A stretch of DNA of 64,000 nucleotides from assembly GCF_047219225.1 (NCBI RefSeq), contig NZ_CP178208.1:2294001-2358000 (forward strand). Direction: 5' to 3'. The notes beneath the pieces are model-generated. The model had not been told where the DNA came from. It saw only the letters and a program-made list of their open reading frames with translations, and searched no databases. This DNA comes from IMCC45349 sp047219225. GTDB lineage: Bacteria > Bacteroidota > Bacteroidia > Flavobacteriales > Flavobacteriaceae. This document shows, one piece after another, positions 42,002-51,095 of this stretch; the stretch's first letter is position 1; every line of letters starts with the position of its first letter. The position numbers and the translations under genes were made by a program.

Positions 42002-43333
42002 ATGAAAAGAAACCTATTGTTCATCTTCTTTTGTTTTTCCTTGTTATTCAAGCTTAGTGCTCAGGGTAATTTTGTACTTCAGAAAGGAAAAGAGGATAAG
42101 ATAAGCTTTAAGTTAATCAATAATTTAATAGTAATTCCAGTAGAAATTAATGGAGTAGAATTATCCTTTCTTTTAGATACAGGAGTTACAAAACCTATTA
42201 TTTTTAATTTTTTAAATCTCACTGAAGAATTAAAGATTAATCAAACCGAATTAATTTATATAAGAGGATTAGGAGAGGGAGAGCCAATGGAGGCTTTGCG
42301 TTCTAGAAACAATGTAGTTAAAATTGGAGATGCTATTAATGTAGATCAAGATTTATTTGCTGTTTTTGACCCTTCTTTAAATTTTGCACCAAGATTAGGT
42401 GTGCCAATTCACGGAATAATAGGTTATGATTTTTTAAAGGACTTTGTTGTTGAGGTTAACTATTCAAGAAATTTTCTTAAAATTATTCCTCCAAATAAAT
42501 ATTCAGAAAAAGATTGTAAAAAGTGTTCGTCGTTTGATTTAGAGTTTCATCATAATAAGCCCTATATGATGGGAGAGGTTACTATTAATGGGAATAAGAC
42601 TCCAGTAAAGTTATTAATTGATTCTGGAGGAAGTGATGCTTTGTGGCTTTTTGAAGATAAAGAGAATAATATAACAGTTCCTGAAAAGTTTTTTGTAGAT
42701 TTTTTAGGGCAAGGGTTGAGTGGTAGTGTTTATGGTAAACGTTCGGTAATTGATAAAGTTAGTTTTAGCGATTTTGATTTAAAAAGAGTAAATGTTGCAT
42801 TTCCTGATTCTACTTCAATTTCTTATGCTAAAAAGATTAAGGATAGGAATGGTAGTTTATCTGGAGAAATTTTGAAGAGATTTAATGTAGTTTTGAATTA
42901 CCCTAAGAAAAAGATAAGTTTAAAAAAGAATAATAATTACGGTAAGCCTTTTATGTATAATAAAAGTGGTATTACACTTGAACATTCAGGAGTCAGAGTT
43001 GTAAAAGAACAAAATAATGTTCAAAAACTTGAATCAGGAATGGATAATTCTAATAGAAATGAAGCTAGAGTTGTAATTTCGACTTCTTATAAATTTTCAT
43101 TAGCTCCAGCTTTTACTGTTGTAGAGCTGAGAGAGAACTCACCAGCAAAAAGAGCTGGGTTAGAAATAGGAGATGTGGTTTTGGCTATTAATAATAAGAG
43201 TACACATTTGTTTAGTTTACAAGAGGTAATCCAATTTTTTTATGAAGAAGATGGAAAGCGACTAAAATTGTTAGTAGAACGTAAAGGAGTTAAAAAAGTC
43301 ATATTTTTTAGGTTAGAAAGCCTATTAAAATAA
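42002..43333 (+). CDS. Secreted aspartyl protease with PDZ domain
   Basis: Signal peptide at residues 1-20 (ending KLSAQ), then two retropepsin-like half-domains with active-site triads LLDTGV (near 57) and LIDSGGSD (near 210), and a C-terminal PDZ domain (about 370-440: VVELRENSPAKRAGLEIGDVVLAINN). Two DTG/DSG sites in one chain suggest a pseudo-dimeric pepsin-like protease. Probably periplasmic. ATG 42002 was preferred over a TTG six bases upstream. The stop lies inside the terminator stem. Confidence 0.87.
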   Translation: MKRNLLFIFFCFSLLFKLSAQGNFVLQKGKEDKISFKLINNLIVIPVEINGVELSFLLDTGVTKPIIFNFLNLTEELKINQTELIYIRGLGEGEPMEALRSRNNVVKIGDAINVDQDLFAVFDPSLNFAPRLGVPIHGIIGYDFLKDFVVEVNYSRNFLKIIPPNKYSEKDCKKCSSFDLEFHHNKPYMMGEVTINGNKTPVKLLIDSGGSDALWLFEDKENNITVPEKFFVDFLGQGLSGSVYGKRSVIDKVSFSDFDLKRVNVAFPDSTSISYAKKIKDRNGSLSGEILKRFNVVLNYPKKKISLKKNNNYGKPFMYNKSGITLEHSGVRVVKEQNNVQKLESGMDNSNRNEARVVISTSYKFSLAPAFTVVELRENSPAKRAGLEIGDVVLAINNKSTHLFSLQEVIQFFYEEDGKRLKLLVERKGVKKVIFFRLESLLK

Positions 43334-43359
43334 AAAAGACACCTTAAGGTGTCTTTTTT
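43332..43359. terminator. Bidirectional intrinsic terminator, perfect palindrome
   Basis: AAAAAAGACACCTT / AAGGTGTCTTTTTT, fully self-complementary, so it works on both strands. It begins within the protease stop codon and also ends the convergent DUF1573 gene. Confidence 0.92.
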
Positions 43360-43381
43360 ATTTATAAGATTGATGTGTTAT

Positions 43382-43810
43382 TTATTGCTCAATAACACTT
43401 TTTTCTTTTTTGTTTAGCACACTAGTTTTACTAGAGTCTACAACTGTTCCTTTAATCTTAAGTGCTACAGTTGGTCTGTCAGCATTAGATGTAACAGTAA
43501 TTGTTTTTCTAATAGGCATTACACGTTTTGTGTCATACTTAACTTCAATTTCTCCAGTTTCTCCAGGCATAATTGGACCTTTTGGCTTTTTAGGAACAGT
43601 ACATCCACAACTAGATTTTACTTTAGATATTATTAACGGAGCATTACCTGTATTTTTAAATTTAAATACTCTAACTCCATTAGCACCTTTTTCTATAGTG
43701 CCATAATCAATAGTTTCAGATTCAAACTCAATTTTTGCAACTTTTTCTTGAGCATTAACTGCAAAACTGATTAATCCTATAAATAAAATTGTAAATAACT
43801 TTTTCATCAC
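43382..43810 (-). CDS. DUF1573 secreted protein
   Basis: 142 aa with signal peptide (1-21, ending VNAQ) and a DUF1573 immunoglobulin-like domain: IDYGTIEKG, FKFKNTGNAPLIISKVKSSCGCTVP, PGETGEIEVKYDT. The SCGCT motif is the hallmark. Such proteins are abundant in Bacteroidota and are presumed to be periplasmic or surface structural proteins; function is not established. A second in-frame ATG (43807) is equally usable. Confidence 0.9.
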   Translation of the reverse strand: MMKKLFTILFIGLISFAVNAQEKVAKIEFESETIDYGTIEKGANGVRVFKFKNTGNAPLIISKVKSSCGCTVPKKPKGPIMPGETGEIEVKYDTKRVMPIRKTITVTSNADRPTVALKIKGTVVDSSKTSVLNKKEKSVIEQ

Positions 43811-43857
43811 TATGTTTTTAAATTCAACGTAAACTTACTCACTTTTTATGCATTCTG

Positions 43858-43865
43858 CAAAAATA
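43858..43865 (-). promoter_or_regulatory. -7 element TATTTTTG
   Basis: Minus-strand TATTTTTG followed by C, 47 bp before the DUF1573 start at 43810. Confidence 0.5.
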
Positions 43866-43885
43866 ATGGACATAATGCACTTACA

Positions 43886-43951
43886 ATTGTACAGTATGCG
43901 GTTTTAATTGTACATTATAATTTTACAGAATACAAAATATAAGTACTTTTG
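43886..43951 (+). promoter_or_regulatory. valS promoter region with paired AATTGTACA motifs
   Basis: TACTTTTG at 43944-43951 fits the -7 element, 30 bp before the ATG. Upstream, AATTGTACA occurs at 43886-43894 and again at 43907-43915, 21 bp apart (two helical turns), a layout suited to a dimeric regulator. No regulator is identified. Confidence 0.5.
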
Positions 43952-43981
43952 CACATTAACATTCAAAAACTATTCCAAAGT

Positions 43982-46618
43982 ATGTCGAATCCATCACAAT
44001 ATGATGCTAGTACAGTAGAAAGCAAATGGTATGATTACTGGATGAAAAACAATTATTTTCATTCTATACCAGACGAAAGAGAGCCATATACAATTGTAAT
44101 TCCACCACCAAACGTCACAGGTGTGTTACATATGGGTCACATGTTGAATAATACTATTCAAGATGTATTGATTCGTCGTGCGCGTTTACAAGGAAAGAAT
44201 GCATGTTGGATTCCTGGAACAGATCATGCTTCTATTGCAACAGAAGCTAAGGTTGTAGCGAAGTTAAAAGAGCAAGGTATAAAGAAAAGCGACTTAACTC
44301 GTGAAGAGTTTTTGAAACACGCTTTTGATTGGAAAGATCAATATGGAGGTATAATTCTAGAGCAATTAAAAAAACTTGGAGCTTCATGTGATTGGGAACG
44401 TACAAAGTTCACGATGGATGATGATATGAGTGAAGCGGTAATTAAGGTTTTTGTTGACCTTTATAATAAGGGTATGATTTATCGTGGTTATCGTATGGTA
44501 AATTGGGATCCTGAAGCAAAAACAACTTTGTCTGATGAGGAAGTAATCTATGAAGAGCGTCAAGGAAACTTATATTATTTACAGTATGATATTGTAGATT
44601 CTGACGAGAAAGTAACCATTGCAACGACACGTCCCGAAACTATTCTTGGAGATACAGCCGTATGTATTAATCCAAATGATGAGCGTTATAGCCATTTAAA
44701 AGGAAAGCGGGTTATCGTGCCATTATGTAATCGTGAGATTCCAATTATAGAAGATGAATATGTAGATGTGGAATTTGGAACAGGATGTCTTAAAGTTACA
44801 CCTGCACATGATGAAAATGATAAGGTATTAGGAGATAAGCATAAGCTTGAAGTTATAGATATCTTTAATGAAGATGCTACTTTAAATTCTTTTGGATTGC
44901 ATTATGAAGGTAAAGATCGTTTTGTTGCTAGAAAAGAAATTTCTAAAGAACTTGAAGACAAAGGCTATTTAGTAAAAGTTGAGCAGCATACTAATAAAGT
45001 AGGAACATCTGAACGTACCAAAGCAGTTATTGAACCAAGATTATCAGATCAGTGGTTCTTAAAAATGGAAGTGTTGGTTAAGCCAGCAATGGAAGCTGTG
45101 TTTGGTGAAGATAGAGATGTGAAGTTATTCCCAAGAAAATTTGAGAATACATATCGTCATTGGATGTCTAACATTAGAGATTGGAATATTTCGCGTCAGT
45201 TATGGTGGGGACAACAAATTCCAGCGTATTATTATGGAGAGGGAAAAGAGGATTTTGTAGTGGCTGAAACTAGAGAAGCTGCATTACAATTAGCTCAAGA
45301 GAAAACTCAAAATACAGACTTAAAAGCAGAAGATTTACGTCAAGATCCTGATGCTTTAGATACATGGTTCTCATCTTGGTTATGGCCAATGAGTGTATTT
45401 GATGGTATTCGTAATCCAGAGAATGAGGAGATTAAATATTATTACCCAACTAACGATTTAGTAACTGGTCCAGATATTTTATTTTTCTGGGTAGCACGTA
45501 TGATTATTGCTGGTTATGAGTATAAAGATCAACGTCCTTTTGAAAATGTATATTTAACAGGATTAGTGCGAGATAAGCAGCGTCGTAAGATGAGTAAATC
45601 TTTAGGGAATTCTCCAGACGCTTTAAAATTAATAGAAGATTACAGTGCAGATGGTGTTCGTGTTGGGCTATTATTAAGTTCGGCAGCTGGAAATGATTTG
45701 TTATTTGATGAAGCCTTGTGTCAACAAGGAAAAGGACTTGGTAATAAAATATGGAGTGCTTTTAACTTAACGCAACTTTGGACAGTTTCTGAAGCTATAG
45801 AACAACCTGTTTCTAGTAAAATTGCTATTGATTGGTATAAATCTAAATTCAATAAAGTATTAACTGAAATTGAAGATCATTATAGTAAATATCGTTTATC
45901 TGATGTTATTATGTCTATGTATAAACTTATCTATGATGATTTCTGTGGATGGTTATTAGAAATTGTAAAACCAGGATATCAGCAACCTATAGATGCTAAA
46001 ACATTTAACGAAGTTATTTCAATATTTGAAGACAACTTAAAGATTTTACATCCATTTATGCCTTTCATTACTGAGGAAATTTGGCAATCTTTAGGAGAGC
46101 GAACAAAAGAAGAAGCTTTAATTATTTCTAAGTATCCAGAAATTGGAACTTCTGATGAAAAGTTGATTAACGATTTTGAATTTGCCACTAAAATTGTTTC
46201 GGGTGTAAGAACCATTAGAAAAGAAAAGAATATTGCTTTTAAAGAAGGAATTGAACTTTTTGTAATGAACAATGAATCTTACACTAAAGATTTTGATGTT
46301 GTAATTAAGAAATTAGTTAACGCTACAGAAATTAATTATGTAGAAGAAAAAGTTGATGGTGCTTCATTTAGAGTAAAGTCTAATGAATATTTTGTGCCAA
46401 TCTCTTTAGATAGTATCAATGTAGAGGAGGAGATTGAAAAGTTAACAAAAGAATTAAAACGTGCTGAAGGGTTCTTAACAGGAATTCAAAAGAAATTATC
46501 AAATGAGCGTTTTGTAAATAATGCACCTGAGCAAGTGATTACTTTAGAGCGTAAAAAGGAATCTGATACAGTAGCTAAAATTGAAACTATTAAAGCAAGT
46601 TTAGCTACATTACAATAA
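43982..46618 (+). CDS. valS: Valyl-tRNA synthetase
   Basis: Class Ia aminoacyl-tRNA synthetase of 878 aa. The HIGH-type motif reads HMGHM in PPPNVTGVLHMGHM, the KMSKS loop is intact (KMSKSLGNS near residue 536), the editing domain contains TTRPETILGDTAVC, and a C-terminal coiled coil (about 815-878) that grips tRNA is present. ATG 43982 was chosen (MSNPSQYDAS), because 11 upstream codons from 43949 contain the promoter. Confidence 0.97.
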   Translation: MSNPSQYDASTVESKWYDYWMKNNYFHSIPDEREPYTIVIPPPNVTGVLHMGHMLNNTIQDVLIRRARLQGKNACWIPGTDHASIATEAKVVAKLKEQGIKKSDLTREEFLKHAFDWKDQYGGIILEQLKKLGASCDWERTKFTMDDDMSEAVIKVFVDLYNKGMIYRGYRMVNWDPEAKTTLSDEEVIYEERQGNLYYLQYDIVDSDEKVTIATTRPETILGDTAVCINPNDERYSHLKGKRVIVPLCNREIPIIEDEYVDVEFGTGCLKVTPAHDENDKVLGDKHKLEVIDIFNEDATLNSFGLHYEGKDRFVARKEISKELEDKGYLVKVEQHTNKVGTSERTKAVIEPRLSDQWFLKMEVLVKPAMEAVFGEDRDVKLFPRKFENTYRHWMSNIRDWNISRQLWWGQQIPAYYYGEGKEDFVVAETREAALQLAQEKTQNTDLKAEDLRQDPDALDTWFSSWLWPMSVFDGIRNPENEEIKYYYPTNDLVTGPDILFFWVARMIIAGYEYKDQRPFENVYLTGLVRDKQRRKMSKSLGNSPDALKLIEDYSADGVRVGLLLSSAAGNDLLFDEALCQQGKGLGNKIWSAFNLTQLWTVSEAIEQPVSSKIAIDWYKSKFNKVLTEIEDHYSKYRLSDVIMSMYKLIYDDFCGWLLEIVKPGYQQPIDAKTFNEVISIFEDNLKILHPFMPFITEEIWQSLGERTKEEALIISKYPEIGTSDEKLINDFEFATKIVSGVRTIRKEKNIAFKEGIELFVMNNESYTKDFDVVIKKLVNATEINYVEEKVDGASFRVKSNEYFVPISLDSINVEEEIEKLTKELKRAEGFLTGIQKKLSNERFVNNAPEQVITLERKKESDTVAKIETIKASLATLQ

Positions 46619-46646
46619 TTGTAAAAGATAAAGTTTTTAAATAAAG

Positions 46647-46678
46647 AAAAGCCTAGTTCAATAACTAGGCTTTTTTTT
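46647..46678. terminator. Bidirectional intrinsic terminator
   Basis: Stem AAAAGCCTAGTT / AACTAGGCTTTT with loop CAAT, followed by four more T; placed between valS and the convergent acyl-CoA-binding gene. Confidence 0.93.
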
Positions 46679-46683
46679 GATGT

Positions 46684-46950
46684 TTATTTTCTATATAAAA
46701 AATAGTTATTTACCAGTTCTATGTATTTTCTTTTGGCTTCATCTTGAGTAATGTCTTGCGCTTGAAATAATGCATTTGTTTTAAACGCATTTATCAAAGC
46801 TTCTCTACTTTTTGGGCGTCCATAATCGTTAGTAGCTTTTTTGTAATAAGCATATAATTTTAGAAGTACATCTGCAGGAAAAGGTTCTGTATGAGCATTT
46901 ATTCTACTTACAGCATCTCTAAATTCTATGTCTAACTCTTCAGAAGTCAT
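46684..46950 (-). CDS. Acyl-CoA-binding protein (ACBP)
   Basis: An 88-aa four-helix ACBP: FRDAVSRINAHTEPFPADVLLKLYAYYK, ATNDYGRPKSREALINAF and KRKYIELVNNYF match the helices that hold the acyl-CoA adenine and phosphate. The usual KWDAW segment is altered to REALINAF. It sits with no gap after the psd stop, as the last gene of a membrane-lipid operon, so it may deliver acyl-CoA to lipid synthesis. Confidence 0.87.
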   Translation of the reverse strand: MTSEELDIEFRDAVSRINAHTEPFPADVLLKLYAYYKKATNDYGRPKSREALINAFKTNALFQAQDITQDEAKRKYIELVNNYFLYRK

Positions 46951-47601
46951 CTATAATTCAGCAATTATACTTTCGCCTCCACGAACTTTTTGATTTAACT
47001 CAACTTTAATTTTAGTATCTAAAGGTAAAAATAAATCTACTCTAGACCCAAATTTAATAAAACCAGCATCAGCACCTTGTGTAGCATTATCTTCTTCTTT
47101 AGCATAATTAACAATACGTTTTGCTAATGCACCAGCAATTTGTCTATATAGTACTTTACCATAAGTTTTGTTTTCAACAACTATAGTTGTACGTTCATTT
47201 TCTTCGCTAGCCTTAGGATGCCATGCAACTAAATATTTCCCTGGATGGTATTTGCTAAAAAGTACTTTTCCACTAATAGGATAGCGTGTTACGTGTACAT
47301 TTATAGGAGACATAAATACACTTACTTGTAATCGTTTTTCATTAAAGTATTCTTTTTCAAAAACTTCTTCAATAACTACTACTTTACCATCTACAGGAGA
47401 AATAACATGTTCGTCATTTTGTTTTGTATGACGTTTAGGGTTTCTAAAAAACTGAAGTACTAAAATTAGGAGTACTAAAAGTGTGATTTGTATTAGTTTA
47501 AGTAACCAAGGTATGCTTACTAGGTTGTCTAATAATAAAAATAACGCTACTACAATTACAAGAGTAGTTAAAATGATTTTTTGTCCTTCTTTATGAAACA
47601 T
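46951..47601 (-). CDS. psd: Phosphatidylserine decarboxylase (archaeal/Bacteroidota short form)
   Basis: 216-aa Psd that makes phosphatidylethanolamine. Two N-terminal membrane helices (about 10-45), catalytic VISPVDGKVV and MSPINVHVTRYPI, and the self-cleavage site FIKFGSRVDLFLP, where the Ser of GS becomes the pyruvoyl group (LGST in long forms). The ATG is within the end of cdsA (11-bp overlap), so coupled translation is likely. Confidence 0.95.
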   Translation of the reverse strand: MFHKEGQKIILTTLVIVVALFLLLDNLVSIPWLLKLIQITLLVLLILVLQFFRNPKRHTKQNDEHVISPVDGKVVVIEEVFEKEYFNEKRLQVSVFMSPINVHVTRYPISGKVLFSKYHPGKYLVAWHPKASEENERTTIVVENKTYGKVLYRQIAGALAKRIVNYAKEEDNATQGADAGFIKFGSRVDLFLPLDTKIKVELNQKVRGGESIIAEL

Positions 47602-48412
47602 ACTTTAAAAGTCTTAAAAATAAATAAATAAAAGGTGCAGCAAATATAATGCTGTCTAATCTATCAAGTAAACCTCCATGACCTGGCATAATAGAGCCAC
47701 TGTCTTTTGCTCCAGCTTGACGTTTATATTTTGATTCTATTAAATCTCCAATTGTACCAAATACACTTACTATAATTGCTAAAATTAACCAGCTAGTAAA
47801 GTTTAATACTTCAGTGTATTTAGCTATAAAATAACTGCTAATAGTGGCGAATAATAAGCCTCCTAAAAAACCTTCAACTGTTTTTTTAGGAGAAATACTT
47901 GGGAACAATTTTTGTTTGCCGAAGTTTTTACCAACCAAATAAGCAAATGAATCGTTCACCCAAACAAGAATAAATGCACCTAATAATATACTTGGATTAA
48001 ATTCTTCGAAATAGTTAGCTATTAGTATTATAAATATAAATCCACTAGATAAATAAAATGTTGTGTTTATATAGCGTTTAGTAATTAATAAAGGGATTGT
48101 CTTTTCTGAAAATAAATCTTTTATTAAAAACAATAGCACAAATATTGTTAGTACATGGAATATTTGGCTAGCTTCATAAAAACCTTGATTAGCATCAAGT
48201 ATTAGTTGCCAATAAGCAAAAGCTAAGTATAAAACGATAAAAATGATATATGATATTATACCCTTTAGTTTAAGAAGCTTGTTAAACTCTGCTAAACAGA
48301 TTAATCCAAACACAAAAAATAATGCTATGGTTGCATGCTGTGATAATAATGAAGTTAAAAGTAGCGCTACAAATAAGGCTCCTGATAATGCTCTAATGGC
48401 TAGTTCTTTCAC
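47591..48412 (-). CDS. cdsA: Phosphatidate cytidylyltransferase
   Basis: 273-aa integral membrane enzyme making CDP-diacylglycerol. The signature near the C-terminus, SKYKRQAGAKDSGSIMPGHGGLLDRLDSII, shown here in parts SKYKRQAGAKDSG and PGHGGLLDRLDS, is fully conserved; about eight membrane helices precede it. The start is GTG at 48412. Second gene of the LUD-cdsA-psd-ACBP operon; product feeds phosphatidylserine synthesis. Confidence 0.95.
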   Translation of the reverse strand: MKELAIRALSGALFVALLLTSLLSQHATIALFFVFGLICLAEFNKLLKLKGIISYIIFIVLYLAFAYWQLILDANQGFYEASQIFHVLTIFVLLFLIKDLFSEKTIPLLITKRYINTTFYLSSGFIFIILIANYFEEFNPSILLGAFILVWVNDSFAYLVGKNFGKQKLFPSISPKKTVEGFLGGLLFATISSYFIAKYTEVLNFTSWLILAIIVSVFGTIGDLIESKYKRQAGAKDSGSIMPGHGGLLDRLDSIIFAAPFIYLFLRLLKYVS

Positions 48413-48421
48413 TGTGTTGGT

Positions 48422-49030
48422 TTATAAGTCTTCTAACAACAGCAAATATAAGTTTTTTGAACTACTTCCATAACTTAAGAAGTCATTTTCATCACTCGCT
48501 TTAAAGTGCTTAATGGTAGTGATGTTAGAAGGTATTCTACTTTTATTCTTGTCTTTAATACCATGTAGACCTTCACTAATTGTTTCAACAAATTGACTTG
48601 TAGTTGCAAAAATCACAAAGTTGGCTGGTAAATCTTTTAATTTTTTTTCAGCTATTTGATTTGAAGATATAAGCAAAGAACCATCATTAGCAATTAAATA
48701 CTCGCAGGTAGAGAAGAAGAAATCGCCTTCAGAGCTTTTTTTGGTAGTTTTTAATTCAAATGAATTAAATTTTTCAGCTAGCCTATCGTCAAATAATAAT
48801 ACTTGTTTGTTTTCCCAGTTATTTTCTTTAATGATATGACTAAAATACTGGTTTACTTCATCTTGGTTTTCACAATACAAAAACTTACCACCATTTGCTT
48901 TAAAGTTTATGGTGAATCTTTCGTCTACAGGCAACTCAACTTCAGGCATGTATTTACTACGCTCGTCAGATTTGACATGCTCTTGAGAGTCTTTAGACTT
49001 TGGGCCAAAGATTTTTCGAAATAGACTCAT
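48422..49030 (-). CDS. LUD-domain (LutC-like) protein
   Basis: A 202-aa protein of the LUD superfamily: FFFSTCEYLIANDGSLLIS, LPANFVIFATTSQFVETISEGL and KSRIPSNITTIKHF correspond to the conserved core. LutC family members take part in lactate utilisation together with LutA and LutB, but neither is here, so the role in this lipid operon is unknown. Preceded by a TATATTTG promoter element. Confidence 0.8.
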   Translation of the reverse strand: MSLFRKIFGPKSKDSQEHVKSDERSKYMPEVELPVDERFTINFKANGGKFLYCENQDEVNQYFSHIIKENNWENKQVLLFDDRLAEKFNSFELKTTKKSSEGDFFFSTCEYLIANDGSLLISSNQIAEKKLKDLPANFVIFATTSQFVETISEGLHGIKDKNKSRIPSNITTIKHFKASDENDFLSYGSSSKNLYLLLLEDL

Positions 49031-49070
49031 TTAGATTACGCGCTATTAACCAGGATGTCCTAGATTTTAT

Positions 49071-49078
49071 CAAATATA
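49071..49078 (-). promoter_or_regulatory. -7 element TATATTTG
   Basis: Minus-strand TATATTTG immediately after the ftsH terminator and 40 bp before the LUD gene start: a likely start point for the LUD-cdsA-psd-ACBP operon. Confidence 0.5.
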
Positions 49079-49117
49079 AAAAAACTAAATTTAACTATAA
49101 GTTAAATTTAGTTTTTT
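49079..49117. terminator. Intrinsic terminator after ftsH
   Basis: Long perfect stem AAAAAACTAAATTTAACT / AGTTAAATTTAGTTTTTT with loop ATA, 10 bp after the ftsH stop on the minus strand. Confidence 0.93.
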
Positions 49118-49126
49118 GTAAGAAAT

Positions 49127-51085
49127 TTATTCTTCCTCTTGAGAAGCTTCAATCTCGATTGTATTATCTTTTTCAAAAGGACGTTTTCCAAAAATCTTTT
49201 CAAGATTATCCTTAAAGATAACTTCATCTTCCAGTAGCACTTCGGCTAACTCAATTAGTTTGTCTTTGTGCTTTTCTAGTAAATCAATTGCTCTTTGATA
49301 TTGTTTCTCAATTATATCAGATATCTCGTTGTCAATTAATTCGGCAGTTTGTTCACTATATGGTTTAGAGAAACCATATTCGTTTTGACCAGAAGAGTCA
49401 TAATAAGTTAGGTTTCCAACTTTATCGCTTAAACCGTAAACTGTTACCATGGCTCTAGCTTGCTTCGTTACTTTTTCTAAGTCGCTTAAAGCACCTGTAG
49501 ATATTTTATCGAAAATTACCTTTTCTGCAGCACGACCACCTAAGGCAGCACACATTTCGTCAAGCATTTGTTCTGGTCGAACAATTAAGCGCTCTTCAGG
49601 TAAATACCAAGCAGCTCCTAAAGATCTTCCTCTAGGCACAATCGTTACTTTAATAAGTGGTGCAGCATGTTCTAACATCCAACTTACTGTAGCGTGTCCA
49701 GCTTCATGGTAAGCAACTGCTTTCTTTTCTTCTGGAGTTATAATTTTGTTTTTCTTTTCTAAACCACCAACAATTCTATCTACAGCATCTAAGAAATCCT
49801 GTTTTTCAACAGATTTTTTCCCGTTTCTAGCTGCAATTAGTGCTGCTTCGTTACAAACATTAGCAATATCTGCACCAGAGAATCCTGGAGTTTGTTTAGA
49901 TAAAAAGTCTGTGTCTAAATCCTGAGCTTTCTTTAATGGCTTTAAATGAACTTCAAATATTTCTTTACGTTCACGTACATCTGGAAGGTCAACAAATATT
50001 TGTCTGTCAAAACGTCCAGCACGCATTAAGGCTTTATCTAATATATCTGCTCTGTTGGTTGCGGCTAATACAATAACGTTTGTATTTGTACCAAAACCAT
50101 CCATTTCGGTTAGTAACTGGTTAAGCGTATTTTCACGCTCGTCATTACTTCCAGACATTGCGTTTTTACCTCTAGCTCTACCAATGGCATCAATTTCATC
50201 AATAAAAATGATTGAAGGTGATTTTTCTTTAGCTTGTTTAAATAAGTCACGTACTCTAGATGCACCAACTCCAACAAACATCTCTACGAAATCTGATCCA
50301 GATAAAGAGAAGAAAGGCACTTTAGCTTCACCAGCAACAGCTTTTGCTAATAAAGTTTTTCCTGTTCCTGGAGGTCCTACAAGTAATGCACCTTTAGGTA
50401 TTTTACCTCCTAAAGACGTATATTTTTCTGGGTTTTTAAGGAAATCTACAATTTCCTGAACCTCTTCTTTAGCGCCTTCTAAACCAGCCACATCTTTAAA
50501 TGATGTTTTTACCAAAGTATTTTGATCAAAAAGTTTTGCTTTAGATTTTCCGATATTAAAAATCTGTCCACCAGCACCACCACCAGCACCACCAGACATA
50601 CGTCTCATAATGAAAATCCAAACACCAATAATTAAAACAAATGGTAATAAAGAAAGTAATAATTCTCCCCAAGCATTTGTTTCGGTTTTATAGTTTATTT
50701 CTGTTGACAAGCCGTTGTTGTCAATAGTATCTTTTAAATCTTTTTGGAATAACTGTATGTCTCCAAATTCAAATTGATAGTTTGGTGATTTTCCTGCTAT
50801 TGGTAATAGTTGAGGTTTAACAGACTTTTTATGAACATCTTTTTTAGCTGCTTCTTCAGTTAAGTAAACTTTTGCTTCTCTTTGGTTTACAATTTCAACT
50901 TTTTCAACATCTCCATCTTTTAAGTAATTAAAAAATTGAGCAGGAGTAGATGAGCTTCCAGTAGAAGAACCCATTCCACCAGAGAAAAGGTTGAAGGTTA
51001 AGAACAAAGCTAAAATCAATCCATATATCCAATAAGGACTAAATTTAGGTTTTTTTGTATTATTTGGTTTTTTGTTTTCTGGCAT
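49127..51085 (-). CDS. ftsH: ATP-dependent zinc metalloprotease FtsH
   Basis: 652-aa membrane AAA+ protease. Two membrane helices (about 15-35 and 143-160) frame a periplasmic domain; Walker A GPPGTGKT near residue 235, Walker B IIFIDEIDAIG, SRH region with RADILDKALMRAGRFDR, and the zinc motif HEAGH near 460. A Gly-rich linker GGAGGGAGG follows the second helix. Degrades membrane proteins and controls LPS and heat-shock regulators in other bacteria. Cotranscribed with rsfS. Confidence 0.97.
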   Translation of the reverse strand: MPENKKPNNTKKPKFSPYWIYGLILALFLTFNLFSGGMGSSTGSSSTPAQFFNYLKDGDVEKVEIVNQREAKVYLTEEAAKKDVHKKSVKPQLLPIAGKSPNYQFEFGDIQLFQKDLKDTIDNNGLSTEINYKTETNAWGELLLSLLPFVLIIGVWIFIMRRMSGGAGGGAGGQIFNIGKSKAKLFDQNTLVKTSFKDVAGLEGAKEEVQEIVDFLKNPEKYTSLGGKIPKGALLVGPPGTGKTLLAKAVAGEAKVPFFSLSGSDFVEMFVGVGASRVRDLFKQAKEKSPSIIFIDEIDAIGRARGKNAMSGSNDERENTLNQLLTEMDGFGTNTNVIVLAATNRADILDKALMRAGRFDRQIFVDLPDVRERKEIFEVHLKPLKKAQDLDTDFLSKQTPGFSGADIANVCNEAALIAARNGKKSVEKQDFLDAVDRIVGGLEKKNKIITPEEKKAVAYHEAGHATVSWMLEHAAPLIKVTIVPRGRSLGAAWYLPEERLIVRPEQMLDEMCAALGGRAAEKVIFDKISTGALSDLEKVTKQARAMVTVYGLSDKVGNLTYYDSSGQNEYGFSKPYSEQTAELIDNEISDIIEKQYQRAIDLLEKHKDKLIELAEVLLEDEVIFKDNLEKIFGKRPFEKDNTIEIEASQEEE

Positions 51086-51095
51086 GAATTGAGAT

